The notes below the pieces were generated by a model. That model did no database searches, was not told the DNA's origin, and worked only from the letters and a program-made list of their open reading frames with translations. A stretch of 64,000 nt of DNA from Paenibacillus helianthi (lineage in GTDB: Bacteria; Bacillota; Bacilli; Paenibacillales; Paenibacillaceae), in assembly GCF_001909055.1 (NCBI RefSeq), contig NZ_LVWI01000002.1, positions 62,001-126,000 on the forward strand, read 5' to 3'. The position numbers were made by a program, and so were the translations under genes. Below are positions 35,335 to 45,933 of the stretch, one piece after another. The stretch's first letter is position 1. Each line of letters begins with the position of its first letter.

Positions 35335-35556
35335 GAGAATCACCTCCAAATATCTGATAATTCCGGATGCCCAATGAATAAAAGTTATTCCCCCTAACAC
35401 AATCCATTCGTTTCGGCCTCGTTACCAAGTGCTTCACTTGACCACCTGGTGGGATGAATTGTTTTCCGTCAGTGCCGCTTTCAACCATTATAAATGCACA
35501 CTACTCCGGTCTTTTGCTATCGAAATTCATATAAACCAAAATAATTTATCAACGCA

Positions 35557-36006
35557 TTATAGCAATTGTTCACATCTTATTTGTTCTATTTGTAAATTTT
35601 TAAAAACTGGAAAAATACTATCCAGATACCAACTAAAATCAGTAATGTCGATAGCATCTTTTACTTTGATTTTCTTTCTTGCTATGGATAAACTAAACAT
35701 CATTTGGTTTGTGTTAAATATTAGCAACTCACATCCGACTTCAGAATCTACCCGAAATAGCTCGATTCCAATGATTTCTCTCTGTTCTCGCTTTTTTTTC
35801 AAAATATCAAAGAGGACATCTCTATGGAGAGTAGTAGATGTCCATTCGAAATCATCATCATCACCCAAAGGTAGTATGGTAACCTCGCCATTTCTGTTGA
35901 TGTAATTCCAACCTTCGTTTTCAAAGTTCTGAAATAAATCAGTTATTGATAAATTTGTACGACTACGCTCGCTTAAATAAATATTTATCGAGGCTGATAT
36001 TGACAT
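35557..36006 (-). CDS. Hypothetical immunity protein behind toxin remnant
   Basis: A 149-residue protein, MSISASINIYLSERSRTN..., with an acidic patch (GDDDDFEW) and no membrane segment. A strong AAGGAGGAG precedes the ATG, and the gene starts 20 bases after the stop of a toxin remnant. The family is not recognised. Position and intactness next to a broken toxin suggest an immunity gene kept for protection against kin. Confidence 0.65.
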   Translation of the reverse strand: MSISASINIYLSERSRTNLSITDLFQNFENEGWNYINRNGEVTILPLGDDDDFEWTSTTLHRDVLFDILKKKREQREIIGIELFRVDSEVGCELLIFNTNQMMFSLSIARKKIKVKDAIDITDFSWYLDSIFPVFKNLQIEQIRCEQLL

Positions 36007-36025
36007 AAGTTCTCCTCCTTCTTAT

Positions 36026-36270
36026 TTACCACTCAGTAAATTTAATTCCCTTCGTTATTAACCTATCTTTTATAGCTTCTGGAATTGGAGTGTTAGAGTG
36101 CAGCTCATATGAAGCACCATTCTGAGTTGCAATTTTCAATTGACTTCCCATGTCTGATTTAACGTGTCTACTATTCGGTCAAACTTCACTATCGCTCCAC
36201 TGGTATCGACCATCTGGACCACATCACCATGACCATTATACAGGTAGTAGTAATTCTTCGACGCAAATTC
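36026..36270 (-). pseudogene. Rhs core fragment with frameshifted toxin remnant
   Basis: 36186-36262 encodes NYYYLYNGHGDVVQMVDTSG, nearly identical in DNA to 29202-29270. It then joins a toxin end: one frame stops after TLNQTWEVN, the other continues DMGSQLKIATQNGASYELHS and IKDRLITKGIKFTEW to TAA at 36026. Core and tip are both truncated, and the tip family is not recognised. Confidence 0.6.
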
Positions 36271-36280
36271 CTTAAAATGA

Positions 36281-36589
36281 TTATTTCTTTGATAACAGGT
36301 CTCTAATATAAATTGCAAAGGTTTCAGTCTTGTAATAAAGGTCTACTAAATCACATTCAGTTTTTTGAATTGGATTATCCCAATCAAAATCTTTAATAAT
36401 ATAAATAATAAATTTGTTAATTCCATCATACCATCCAATATCTAAGATGAAATTGTCAGGGTATTGTACTTTAAACATATCTTCCTTTAATCCATCATCT
36501 TCAAAATCAAATGGTTTGTTAATATCGATATGAAAATCTTCGTATATTACTTTACCGGGATAGAAGCTTAACTTTTCGAACATCTTCAA
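36281..36589 (-). CDS. Hypothetical immunity protein, first of the array
   Basis: A 102-residue protein. AAGGAG lies 7 bases before a TTG at 36589 (MKMFEKLSFYPGKVIYEDF), which was chosen over the long frame to 36775 because that frame begins inside Rhs remnant DNA. It is acidic and aromatic (NFILDIGWYDGINKF). The family is not recognised. It follows an Rhs joint directly, so its toxin seems to have been deleted. Confidence 0.55.
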   Translation of the reverse strand: MKMFEKLSFYPGKVIYEDFHIDINKPFDFEDDGLKEDMFKVQYPDNFILDIGWYDGINKFIIYIIKDFDWDNPIQKTECDLVDLYYKTETFAIYIRDLLSKK

Positions 36590-36599
36590 ACCATTCTCC

Positions 36600-36835
36600 T
36601 TATTTTGTATACTTTTTATACTCTTGTGGGGGTTAAGCATTTCCATATTTGTCCCATATTTGTATTTCGCAGGTCCACTTTCATCGGAAACACCATTTAT
36701 GCAACTGGGAAGTTTATCCAACCAGTCATGATCTGTAGGATCTTTCCGAATTAATATCAGCAGATTATCAATCACACCTTCAACCGTGAGGCTTTCTTGT
36801 CATTAGATTCACTTCCGGCAAACACCCTATTGAGA
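36600..36835 (-). pseudogene. Rhs core scraps at the 5' end of the array
   Basis: Short stretches, RVFAGSESNDKKAS, then EGVIDN and DHDWLDKLPSCING, match parts of the Rhs core seen intact at 29250 and 33500, with the intervening blocks deleted. This is where the array meets the GH2 terminator; no full-length Rhs/WapA gene precedes it. Confidence 0.55.
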
Positions 36836-36856
36836 TTGCCTAATCCCCTCACCAGC

Positions 36857-36894
36857 GCAAAAAAGCAGCCCCCCCCTTTTAAGGAGATAGCTGC
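36857..36894 (-). terminator. Terminator overlapping the GH2 stop
   Basis: On the minus strand GGCAGC...CTCC pairs with GGGG...GCTGC, followed by TTTTTT. The stem starts inside the last codons of the GH2 gene. It separates the hemicellulose operon from the Rhs array. Confidence 0.75.
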
Positions 36895-39800
36895 CCAGCC
36901 GGCAAAAATCGAAACCACTTCAGGTCGAACTGGCTGCCTGGAAGGAACAGGAGGGTGACGGTCCGTGGGCCGCTGACCGGTTCCAGAATAAATTCGCGCT
37001 CCGTGTAGTTGCCGCTGCCGGCGAATTCCACTAGCTGCTTGGAATCGCCACCTGGACCGCTGAACAGCAGGTGAAGCGTGCTGTTCTCCAGAGGGGAACG
37101 TCCGCAAATGACAATCCGCGAGCTTCCCTTTACACCAAAGTCCATCCCCTCATAAATGAGGGACACATTGTTGCCGATGGCTTCAATGGCGGACTCTGTT
37201 ACGGTGAAGGTATCACCGTAAATCCGGCTGTTCTCAAGCGCGCTCAGGTGCTCATAAGCTTTACGCTTCTGGACAAACTGGAAGCCTTTCAGGTGGATCT
37301 TCTGCCGCAGGACGAAAGAGAGTGAGGTGATTCCTGTCAGACGTTTCGGCAGCTTGTAGGTTTCCTCCTGGTATACATTCCAGCGGGAAGGCTTTTGGTA
37401 GATTACCGTGGACAGCCGATTCGCACCCGGCTCTCCGGGAAGGCCTTCCCATATTTCAATCGGGTACTCGCCACCGTCCAGGGAGAAGATAGGCAAGATG
37501 ATTTCATCCGCTCCATAGTCGCCGAAATCAATCCGTTCGAAACAGATCCGGCTCTCCCCTTCCCGCGCGGTGGCAACCCCCCGTTCATTCCCGTTGGTCA
37601 GGTTCGTACTGGCGATGCTGTGATAGCCGGAGGAGACAAATTCATAAGGGTCCAGGCAGGCCTGCCCCAGTCCTTCAAGCTTGAATTCCACCAAGCTGTA
37701 CAGCCGGATACCGTCAGCACCATTCGTTGTCCCGCAACGGATGTACACTTCGCCATCCCCCAGACCGGTAATGACGGCTTCATGCCCCTTCACCTCAATC
37801 GAAGCGATATTCGCATCGATTCCTGCAGCATTCGTAATCCGCCACTCCACCTCCTGGAAGGTGGCATTCTCCGGATGGAGCTTCACGCGCACCGGGAGCG
37901 CGGAATGCTCCGGCGTTAGAGTATTGCCCTCAGGGCAGATAATTTCCAGCTTGCGCACAGGAATTTCCGCAGCCTTCTTGCTCTCCACCTCCGCAGATTC
38001 CCCCTTGCCTTCCAAAGGGCAGTCCGCATACAGGAACAGTTCACCGTCACCTGAAGTGCCTCGTGCCGGAGCACCTGAATGCAGTATAAGTTCTGCGGGA
38101 GCTATCTCCGGTGAAGTCGCCCGCAGAGTGATTGTGCCGGGCTCCAGTGTACCGGCAATTACAGCGAGCAGCTTGCCGCTGAACATCCTGCGGTTCGTAC
38201 CTTTGTAGGGATCGTAATCGGTGCTGTCACCATTATCTAGTCCGATCAGCCGTCCTGGTCCTTCTAGGCTCAAGTGAACCCGGTTGTTGGCATTCTCCAC
38301 CTGGAGTCCTTGCGAATCCTGCGCCGTGATGGTTACGAAGATCAGATCCTGGCCGTCTGCCGTCAGTTCATGCTTATCCGGTGTAAGCACCAAAGAAGCA
38401 GCATTGCCGAAGGATAAAATTTGCTCCGAAGCCACTACATTTCCCTGTTCATCATAGGCAACAGCACGGAGCACCCCCTCTGAATAAGGCAGCCGCCATT
38501 CTCCCAGCAACTTGTGGCCATGAACATGGTCAATATCATAGGTGCCCCTGGATACGTCATTGAAGAATAATTCAATCCGCGGGGCATTGGAGCACACCCG
38601 CACATCAATGAGCTGTCCCTCCGAGAAATCCCAGTAAGGGAAGATATGAATCATCGGATCCGTTCTGTAATCGGTCCATTCTGCCTTATAGATGTAATAA
38701 GAGTCCTTTGGAAAGCCCGCCGTGTCCAATTGGCCGAAGTAAGAATTCTTAGTGAAGTAGGGTGTAGGCTCGCCTATATAGTCAAAGCCGGTCCACAGAA
38801 ATTGTCCAAGAGAGTACGCAGCGTCCCGGTCTGACGTAATACAGGACTCTGTGCTTTTGGCCCCCCAGCTGGTGGAGCTGTTGCCCAAGGAGGAGCACTG
38901 TAGATCGTCATCTGCCAATACCGGCTGGGCCAGCGGAAAATGATAGATCCCCCTGCTTTGGACCGTAGAGCAGGTCTCACTTCCATAGATGAACCAGTCT
39001 GGATGCTCCTCATGCTGTCGGTCATAATATTTCTCACCGTAGTTGTAACCCGCCACCTTGACGATATCGGCGCACTTTTGCGCGTTGTCCCACGGCATGT
39101 AATTCGAACCAATTGTAACGAAGGCATTACCCCGGGGATCATGGGCCAGCACTTCATTCTGCAGCATCCGTGTCAGCTCCTGGCCGCGGTCATCGGCGTG
39201 GGTATCGTAGATTTCATTGCCGATGCTCCACATGATCGGCTCGGATGGTTGCGGTCCCGGCGTACCCAGCTGGCGATATCCTTCTTCCACCACTCCGGGA
39301 AGAACCGGGCATAGTCATAAGGAGTCTTACATCGCTCCCACATGTCAAAAGCATCCGAGACGATGAGCATACCCATCTCGTCAGCCAGTTCCATCAGTTC
39401 CACGGCAGGCATGTTATGTGCTGTCCGGATGGCATTCACACCCATCTCCTGCAGCAGCACGAACTGCCGCCGCAGAGCCGTCTTATTCACGGCTGCCCCC
39501 AGGCAGCCAAGATCATGATGCTGGCACACGCCGTATATTTTAACGTATCGTCCGTTCAAGAAAAATCCCTTTTGACTATCTAGTTCCACCGTACGGAATC
39601 CAAAAGCCTGTTCTTCCACTTCCATGATCCCGTCCTGATCCAACAGCTCCGTACGGAGGGTATAGAGGTGGGGACTTCCAATATCCCAGAGCAAGGGCTG
39701 TTCGATAGTCAGGCGGCTGAGGGCATGTACCTTCTGATCTCTCTCCTGGGCAGGAACGGCAGATTCCTCCTGCCTGATCACTGTTCCACATGCATCCATA

Positions 39801-40372
39801 ACCGTATGACGGAGTTTCAGTCCAGTCGTACCCCGTCCTTCCTCTACCTGCAGTTCACAGTCCACATCCACGGTCCAGGACCCGCTATCCGTCCGCCGGG
39901 CTGCAATATATATACCATCCGGTGCAATATGCGTCTTTGGGGTTATTTTAAGCCACACTGAGCGGTAAATTCCGGCACCCGAGTACCAGCGTGAATTCGG
40001 AGATTCATGAATCACACGCATAACAATCGTATTGTCTCCACCGGACAGGTAAGGAGTAATATCGAATTCGAAGGTAGAATATCCATACTTCCATTTACCA
40101 GCCACATGTCCGTTGACGTACAGGGTAGAATTCATGTATACGCCTTCAAATCGCAGGGACCACAGCTGATGAGCAGGCACTTCGGCCAAGCTGAGGGTGG
40201 TTCGGTACCAGCCCTCACCGTCTTCATAAAGCGCATGCGTGTTGTAAATCAGCCAATCGTGAGGCAGCGTTACCGGCATCCAGTCCGCGTCCGCAAGCAC
40301 GTTAGCAAGCTCTGAACCGAGCGGCTGCTTGGTGAAATGCCAGCCTCCGTTCAGTTTTCTTTTGATGCTCAT
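36879..40372 (-). pseudogene. GH2 beta-galactosidase-like gene broken by a frameshift
   Basis: Two frames together encode one protein of about 1,160 residues. The first (from ATG 40372 behind GGAGG) holds the sugar-binding domain (SRWYSGAGIYRSVWL), the Ig-like domain and the start of the TIM barrel (GVCQHHDLG, NAIRTAHNMP, RRDRNHPS). The second continues IMWSIGNEIYD, with the acid/base Glu, then YGSETCST, with the likely nucleophile, and C-terminal Ig and beta-sandwich domains. The join is at about 39241: CATCCGAGCCGATCATG lacks one base compared with NHPS-x-IMW. The break is just before a catalytic residue, so the product would be dead unless this is a sequencing error. It follows the NIF3-like gene by 84 bases. 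Substrate unknown; a xylan-associated sugar is possible. Confidence 0.82.
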
Positions 40373-40456
40373 GGATAAAGTTCCTCCTGTGCATGGTTTA
40401 AGAGAATGACATCGGCCAGCCTTTCAATGCTCTGCCATAACACTCTTTTTAAACAA

Positions 40457-41251
40457 TTACATTACACGGAATGCCGGCTGATCTTTCACGAAATGTACCG
40501 GCACATCCGGAAACTCTGCTGACAGCTGCTCTGCCAGATATTTCATGCCGGGCGCCTCGCTCTCCGCGTGACCCAGCATAATCAGTGCCTTGTCCCGTCC
40601 CTGACGGGCAGCGTCTCTTATATACTCCGGCGTCTCCCATTCCGGTCCTTCCCCGGCGATGATCAAATCCAGAGATTCTTGATCAAATAATGGGATTGCC
40701 GAGGAGCCGCCCCCTCGATAGCCGACCAGAATACCCACTTTCACGCATGAAGCAGTCAGATTGCCTGCAACACGCACATAGGGGATTTGCAGCTGCTTTT
40801 TCAAATATTCCGCAATTTCTTCAGCCTTCATAACCGGGATGGTCAAAATAGATACAGACGGCCGGTGCTCGGTAACATATGTCTGCCAACCCAGCTCCCG
40901 GATAAGCCCTTCCACGATCCCGTCCGGTGTATATCGGTGCAGGTAATCATGAAACCGGTAAATTCCGAGGTTTGAACAGGCGATAAGCTCGGCTTTTTGT
41001 TGATAGACAGGGTCCTGTTCCAGTTCGTCTGCGTGAGGCTGGTGGCTGTAAAATACGCCTTCGTGCGTGATGATCAGGTTCGCTCCCAGCGCAATTGCCT
41101 GTTCAATGACAGACTGGGAGGCGGAAAAGGCCGTAACGATTCCCTGCACGCCAGTCTCCGGGTCTCCCGGCTCCAGCTTGTCTACGGTCTGTTCAAGCCT
41201 GGTGATTCCTTTGGTTAAGTGATCGATGATGTGTCCGAAGGTAAGTGTCAT
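40457..41251 (-). CDS. NIF3-like dinuclear metal-centre protein
   Basis: A 264-residue protein of the NIF3/DUF34 family: ANLIITHEGVFYSH (usual THH here is THE), GIYRFHDYLHRY, GYRGGG, and IMLGHAESEAPGM near the end, which supply metal ligands. Family members form hexameric rings with two metals per subunit; the reaction is unsettled. GGAGGG precedes the ATG. It sits between GH67 and GH2 genes in a sugar operon, so a hydrolase role on a sugar derivative is possible but not shown. Confidence 0.88.
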   Translation of the reverse strand: MTLTFGHIIDHLTKGITRLEQTVDKLEPGDPETGVQGIVTAFSASQSVIEQAIALGANLIITHEGVFYSHQPHADELEQDPVYQQKAELIACSNLGIYRFHDYLHRYTPDGIVEGLIRELGWQTYVTEHRPSVSILTIPVMKAEEIAEYLKKQLQIPYVRVAGNLTASCVKVGILVGYRGGGSSAIPLFDQESLDLIIAGEGPEWETPEYIRDAARQGRDKALIMLGHAESEAPGMKYLAEQLSAEFPDVPVHFVKDQPAFRVM

Positions 41252-41358
41252 ATTCCCTCCTGTATAAGTTGGACCTGAAAATAATGGGTGGAAGCAAGCG
41301 GGTCTATGAAGATACTGATACTGATTCTATTCGATGTCGAATCTCTTTCAAGGTTAAG

Positions 41359-41415
41359 TTACGCCTTCATCAATGGAGGCTTATCGTCTACTGTGACCCG
41401 AGTATCAGTATTCAT
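41359..41415 (-). pseudogene. Possible N-terminal stub of a lost gene
   Basis: An 18-residue frame, MNTDTRVTVDDKPPLMKA, with GAGGGGAGCAGGG before the ATG starts 15 bases after the GH67 stop. The stub resembles the polar N-terminal tail of a sugar transporter, and the following 100 bases have no frame. A deletion that removed the gene body is my reading; chance is possible. Confidence 0.3.
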
Positions 41416-41430
41416 GTCCCTGCTCCCCTC

Positions 41431-43518
41431 TCAGTAAATAGTGCGTTTGCCGGTATCCTCAATACCGCTCTTGCGGTAGAAATACGTACTGATCTGGTCA
41501 CGCCATTCCTTGGCATGACTGGCCTGCCCCCTCAGACGTTCCTCCACTTGCATGTACAAATCCTCCCGGACAGTTCCTTTCAGGCTGCTCCAGGAAGCCA
41601 GCAGCTCTGCCGCACGTTCCGCCCCTTCGAAGTGGGTATCGTAGATATGCTGAATCACGGTTTTGCCGGAATGCAGCACATGGGTATACGGAACATGGTG
41701 GAAGAACAGCAGCAATTCGTCCGGGCATGTCTCCAGAGAATCATAACGTTCGCTATTCAGGCCTATATATTGGGCGCTGTAGCCCGTTCCGGTCTTCACG
41801 GTACGGTCTACACCGATCCCTTGGTGGTCCGCATAATGATAGGTGCCCCACTGCGAATATTCATAGCCGTCCACATTCGGCCCGTAATGATGTTCGGGAT
41901 TAATCATCCAGCCTACGCCAAGCGGTGCCGTATAGGATTCATAGATTTCCAGCGAATCCAGCAATATCCGGCTGACCACACTTGAAACGTCCGGATCTGT
42001 ACCGAAGGTCAGGGAGATCCATTCACTGGCGATTTCCTCTGCCGTCAGCTCCGGATTCCAGGCCAGACGGCCGTATCCGTACAGATTCGCCTGAGCCAGC
42101 AGGTGGCCGGTCCAGTTCCGGTCATTGCCTACATTGGACACCGCTGCTATTCCGCTATGACGGTTGCCCCACAACGATCCGTCCACGATATGCTTCACCG
42201 GAGACGCCGCTCCTTGGGCATAGGTGTTGAATTCCAGGACCTCTTTCCACTGCGGAACCAGATAACAGACATGGCGCTGCTGTCCTGTATATTCCTGGGC
42301 AATCTGAAATTCGATGACCTGGTTTGTCCGCTCAAGTGCCCCAAACAATGGGGATACCGGCTCTCTGACCTGGAAATCCATCGGACCGTTCTTGATCTGC
42401 AGAATGACGTTATCCTTAAATTTGCCGTCAAGTGGTTTGAAATGGTCATAGGCCGCTCTGGCCCGGTCCGTCTTGCGGTCACGCCAGTCCTGCTTGCAGT
42501 TGTATACGAAGCAGCGCCAGATGACAATTCCGCCAAACGGTTCCAGCGCTTCAGCCAGCATGTTGGCGCCATCGGCATGGTCCCGGCCATAGGTGAACGG
42601 CCCCGGACGGTTTTCGGAATCGGCCTTCACCACAAATCCGCCAAAATCGGGAATCGCCGCATACACCCCGGCTGCTGTGTCTTGCCACCACTTGCGTACT
42701 CCAAGGTCCAGCGGATCAGCGGTGCACACTTCCCCTTCATGCATCGGACCAGCAAAGTTCACGCTCAGGAACAGCTTGATACCATATACCCTGAACTGAT
42801 CGGCAATGCTTGCAACCTCGGGCAGATACTTGGAGATGAACAGCGTTTCAAGCGCATGGACATTCACATTGTTGATGGCAATAGCATTGATCCCTGCAGA
42901 GGACATCAGCCGCGCATAATCACGGATTCTCTCCACATCGTTTGTAAAATGGTTGTTATCATAAAAAAAGGATCTGCCCGCATATCCCCGCTCCACGCTT
43001 CCGTCAAAATTATCCCAATGATTGATCATCCGCAGCCCATTCACCGGGATAATAACTTCGTCCAGCCCTTCGATTTCCTCCAGGTTGCCGATCAGCCGCA
43101 GCAGATGAAATACTCCGTAGAGTACACCTGCCGGTGATACGGCTCCAATAGCAATACAGCCTTGTTCTTGGCTGGTGCGGATCGCAAAACCCTCCGGACC
43201 TACAATCCGGACCGTTTCTTCCCCGAACACGCTGCCGATCAGCGGATTCCCGCCCTGGAAGGTTCCGAATACTACAGATAAACCCGTTGGAGCCTGTTCT
43301 CTCACTTTCACTGCCTGTATGCCAAGCATGGATTCAATGCCTCTTTGCCATTCCCGGAGGGCAGCCTGAACCGTATCGTCCTCATCGGTTGCCTGTACTG
43401 CCCCGCACCATTTCACATATTGATCCTGGAGGCGCCCGGACGGCAAAGAAGGATAGCTTAACCATGCAGCATAACCACCGTCAGCGATTCTATTATGAAT
43501 AGCCTTGGAATGACTCAT
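41431..43518 (-). CDS. aguA: GH67 alpha-glucuronidase
   Basis: A 695-residue intracellular enzyme that removes (4-O-methyl)-glucuronic acid from the ends of xylo-oligosaccharides. [22 protein letters not shown] holds the general acid Glu; [12 protein letters not shown] and IEFQIAQEY hold the Asp and Glu that act as base. The length equals the Geobacillus and Paenibacillus enzymes. Its ATG overlaps the stop of the GH52 gene (43515-43518), so both are made together. With GH52 and GH43 it completes breakdown of aldouronic acids. Confidence 0.95.
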   Translation of the reverse strand: MSHSKAIHNRIADGGYAAWLSYPSLPSGRLQDQYVKWCGAVQATDEDDTVQAALREWQRGIESMLGIQAVKVREQAPTGLSVVFGTFQGGNPLIGSVFGEETVRIVGPEGFAIRTSQEQGCIAIGAVSPAGVLYGVFHLLRLIGNLEEIEGLDEVIIPVNGLRMINHWDNFDGSVERGYAGRSFFYDNNHFTNDVERIRDYARLMSSAGINAIAINNVNVHALETLFISKYLPEVASIADQFRVYGIKLFLSVNFAGPMHEGEVCTADPLDLGVRKWWQDTAAGVYAAIPDFGGFVVKADSENRPGPFTYGRDHADGANMLAEALEPFGGIVIWRCFVYNCKQDWRDRKTDRARAAYDHFKPLDGKFKDNVILQIKNGPMDFQVREPVSPLFGALERTNQVIEFQIAQEYTGQQRHVCYLVPQWKEVLEFNTYAQGAASPVKHIVDGSLWGNRHSGIAAVSNVGNDRNWTGHLLAQANLYGYGRLAWNPELTAEEIASEWISLTFGTDPDVSSVVSRILLDSLEIYESYTAPLGVGWMINPEHHYGPNVDGYEYSQWGTYHYADHQGIGVDRTVKTGTGYSAQYIGLNSERYDSLETCPDELLLFFHHVPYTHVLHSGKTVIQHIYDTHFEGAERAAELLASWSSLKGTVREDLYMQVEERLRGQASHAKEWRDQISTYFYRKSGIEDTGKRTIY

Positions 43519-45746
43519 GCAAAGGGTTTCTCTTTGATCTTGGTCAGCGACCGGTTGCCTGTGCCTTCAAGCAGCCACAGAATGGCCGTAACACCCCGCG
43601 GATAATATTTGCTGCCGCCGATAAGGCCGGAGAGAATCTGATCACTCCAGCACCAGTAAGACAGCTCCGGATGGAGCAGCCAGCGGACATGTGCCGCATC
43701 TGCTGCAAGGCCGCGTGCGTCCCAAGGCACATCCAGAATCTCGCGGGCAATGAACTGGGAGAGATAGATTTTGCTGAGCCAGGAATTATTGCTGGTCGAA
43801 GACAGCTTCCAGCCGCCATCCTCGAAAAGGCAGACTCCGGGAACCAGCACGTTGCTCAAGTGAGTGTTCAGCGCATTCAGATAGCCGGCAAATCGGCCAT
43901 TCCGGTCAAGCGCTTCTTCACAGCCTGTGAACAGAGGGAACACCAGTCCTTCGATTGCCGGAATAATACAGGACTCGTTGTCCTCATTGATGATGGCTGG
44001 AATGTACCCCTCACTGTTCAGCTTGGAAGCTATGGAAGCAGCGCATTTGTCCGCCTGCTGTCCGGCTGAAGCCGACAGTTCAGCCCATCCCTCTTGCTTG
44101 AAAAACTTCTCCAGTGCCACGTAAGCCGCCCAGCACTTGCCTGCCATATAAATATTATTGCGCGATTGACCCAGTGAGGTATCCAGACTGTCGTAAGTAG
44201 TAATTTCAGCCCCGCCCTGTGTGCGGTTGCTGTCCAGACCCATCAAGCCATTTCGCAAATGACTCTCGGGATGGTCACGGTTCAGCATGCTCTCGAAGCA
44301 GGCACGAAGCGTCGGCAGCATACCGCCGATGAATTCGCGGTCCTGGGTCTGTTCGATATAGACCAGCGCCGAGCACAGCCAGTTAACCAGCTCTTCATGG
44401 CTCATATACGAGAAGCAGTCATCCAGCCCTGCCATCTCATAAGCAGAATACTGCGGCCGCGAGAATACGTTGGCTACGCCGACATCGTGGGTAAAGGTGA
44501 TGCCTCCCGGATATTCCTCGGTTCCGCCAGGAAATACAACCTTATCCTTATAGCTGTAGCGCTCCACGAACAATTCCAGTTCATTTCTGACCGTCCAGGG
44601 ATTCATAACCAGTTCAAAAAACAGCTGATCCGCCGTCAGATCCAGTGTGTTCATCATCCGGTATTCGCCTTCGTTCACGATCCAAATGGGCTTCCCGTCT
44701 GCTTCCAGCAGCTGGGTGCTGCCATAATAGCTGTGAATCGCATGCGCGAGCATGAAGGACTGGTCTTCGGTAAGCCGGGCAGAACCGATCCAGTCATTGC
44801 CGGATTCACAGGAATCGATCAACTCGTCAAAATGCTCCAGGGCGTACCCTGCAACAGCTTCAATATTTCTAAAATAACGGGTATACGCATAGCTGGCATC
44901 TATTCCTGTTGTAACCAGCCCGCCCCGGTAAAAGCAGATAGCAAAGCGGTACGTCCGCTTCTCACCCGCAGGAACCTCCATCATAACCGCACCGGTTCCA
45001 CCGAGCCCAAAAGCAAGGTTATGCTCCAGCTTGGCTTCAAGTATTTTCTCCATGGTGAACCCGAGGGCAGTCTGCACCCCTGCATCCTTACAGGCAATGG
45101 CTGTCAGCCGGCCTTGGCCGATGCCTTCGAATTCCCCGCCGCTGGTGTCACTGAGCCTGCGCATGGAGTTGTAGGGATCGCTGCCTTCGTAACCGAAGAA
45201 TCCTTTTCTCGCAAAGGTTCCTTGGGTATTATCCAGTGTCAGTTCAGCGAAAACGGCCGGAAGAATGGCTGCTTTCAGTTCCTCCGCATCAGCGGAAGCC
45301 GGATCCGGAACGGAGCGGACAGGCGAGTAGATGGTAAAAGTCAGATCCCCCGCCTTCCAGGTGTCTGTTGCTGAACGCAAGGATCGGGTTATCGCCTGGT
45401 CTTCAAACGCTTTCAAAACAATCGGGGACGGCTGATACCAGCCGCTAGGTTTATCCTTATCATTTCCTCCCGGCGGAGCAGGGAACACCTCCTGCAATTC
45501 CTTGGCGGTTTCGTCGGCCTTTTCGATATCATATCTGGCGCCTGCATCCTCCACATGCTCGAAAAAGGGCAGGACTTCATAGGTTTCGCCATCTCCGGAC
45601 TGGAATCCAACATACACATTCTGGTCCGCCGGCTTGCCCAGCTCCAGTCCAAGTCCCCCATTCTTCCCCTTGAACCCCAAAGTGAAACTCGCAAAGGCCC
45701 CAATCGGAGAGTGCTGAACATTATAGAATACATTAGTTTTCGTCAT
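43515..45746 (-). CDS. GH52 beta-xylosidase
   Basis: A 743-residue cytoplasmic enzyme very like Geobacillus stearothermophilus GH52 beta-xylosidase. It opens [34 protein letters not shown] carries the nucleophile Glu and [21 protein letters not shown] the acid/base Asp. The ATG at 45746 has AAGGAG 5 bases upstream. It leads the operon GH52-GH67-(stub)-NIF3-GH2 and is divergent from an AraC gene. It releases xylose from the non-reducing end of xylo-oligosaccharides. Confidence 0.96.
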   Translation of the reverse strand: MTKTNVFYNVQHSPIGAFASFTLGFKGKNGGLGLELGKPADQNVYVGFQSGDGETYEVLPFFEHVEDAGARYDIEKADETAKELQEVFPAPPGGNDKDKPSGWYQPSPIVLKAFEDQAITRSLRSATDTWKAGDLTFTIYSPVRSVPDPASADAEELKAAILPAVFAELTLDNTQGTFARKGFFGYEGSDPYNSMRRLSDTSGGEFEGIGQGRLTAIACKDAGVQTALGFTMEKILEAKLEHNLAFGLGGTGAVMMEVPAGEKRTYRFAICFYRGGLVTTGIDASYAYTRYFRNIEAVAGYALEHFDELIDSCESGNDWIGSARLTEDQSFMLAHAIHSYYGSTQLLEADGKPIWIVNEGEYRMMNTLDLTADQLFFELVMNPWTVRNELELFVERYSYKDKVVFPGGTEEYPGGITFTHDVGVANVFSRPQYSAYEMAGLDDCFSYMSHEELVNWLCSALVYIEQTQDREFIGGMLPTLRACFESMLNRDHPESHLRNGLMGLDSNRTQGGAEITTYDSLDTSLGQSRNNIYMAGKCWAAYVALEKFFKQEGWAELSASAGQQADKCAASIASKLNSEGYIPAIINEDNESCIIPAIEGLVFPLFTGCEEALDRNGRFAGYLNALNTHLSNVLVPGVCLFEDGGWKLSSTSNNSWLSKIYLSQFIAREILDVPWDARGLAADAAHVRWLLHPELSYWCWSDQILSGLIGGSKYYPRGVTAILWLLEGTGNRSLTKIKEKPFA

Positions 45747-45837
45747 AAAGACTCCTTTCTGGATCTTCAGTTTCATATCTGCTTGCTTCCATTGTATAGG
45801 TTCATCCTAACATGGCCCTCCGGGGTGAGAACATTGT

Positions 45838-45868
45838 CAAATCAAGCAAATATTTACCCAAATCAAGC
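45838..45868. promoter_or_regulatory. Direct repeats CAAATCAAGC, likely AraC operator
   Basis: CAAATCAAGC occurs at 45838-45847 and exactly again at 45859-45868, 21 bases apart (two helical turns), which is the classic spacing of AraC half-sites. A TATACT box for the AraC gene follows at 45880; a TATACAAT-like box for the GH52 operon lies on the other strand at about 45791-45798. Confidence 0.7.
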
Positions 45869-45933
45869 TGGAGGCCTGCTATACTAATAGATACACTTTT
45901 GTTCAAATATATAGTTTTGAAAGGGGAGACTCC

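Noticed and set aside
28120..36835. CRISPR array or tandem-repeat locus
   Set aside because: The repeats are few, unevenly spaced, and belong to Rhs core fragments or terminator hairpins; there are no regular spacers or cas genes.
36772..37107. A 111-codon frame spanning the GH2 end and the Rhs array
   Set aside because: Out of frame within the GH2 gene, Arg/Pro-rich shadow composition, and it crosses the GH2 terminator.
42103..43137. A 344-codon plus-strand frame
   Set aside because: Antisense shadow of the GH67 gene, whose catalytic motifs are unmistakable.
44259..45374. A 371-codon plus-strand frame
   Set aside because: Antisense shadow of GH52; the enzyme on the minus strand is full length with both catalytic residues.
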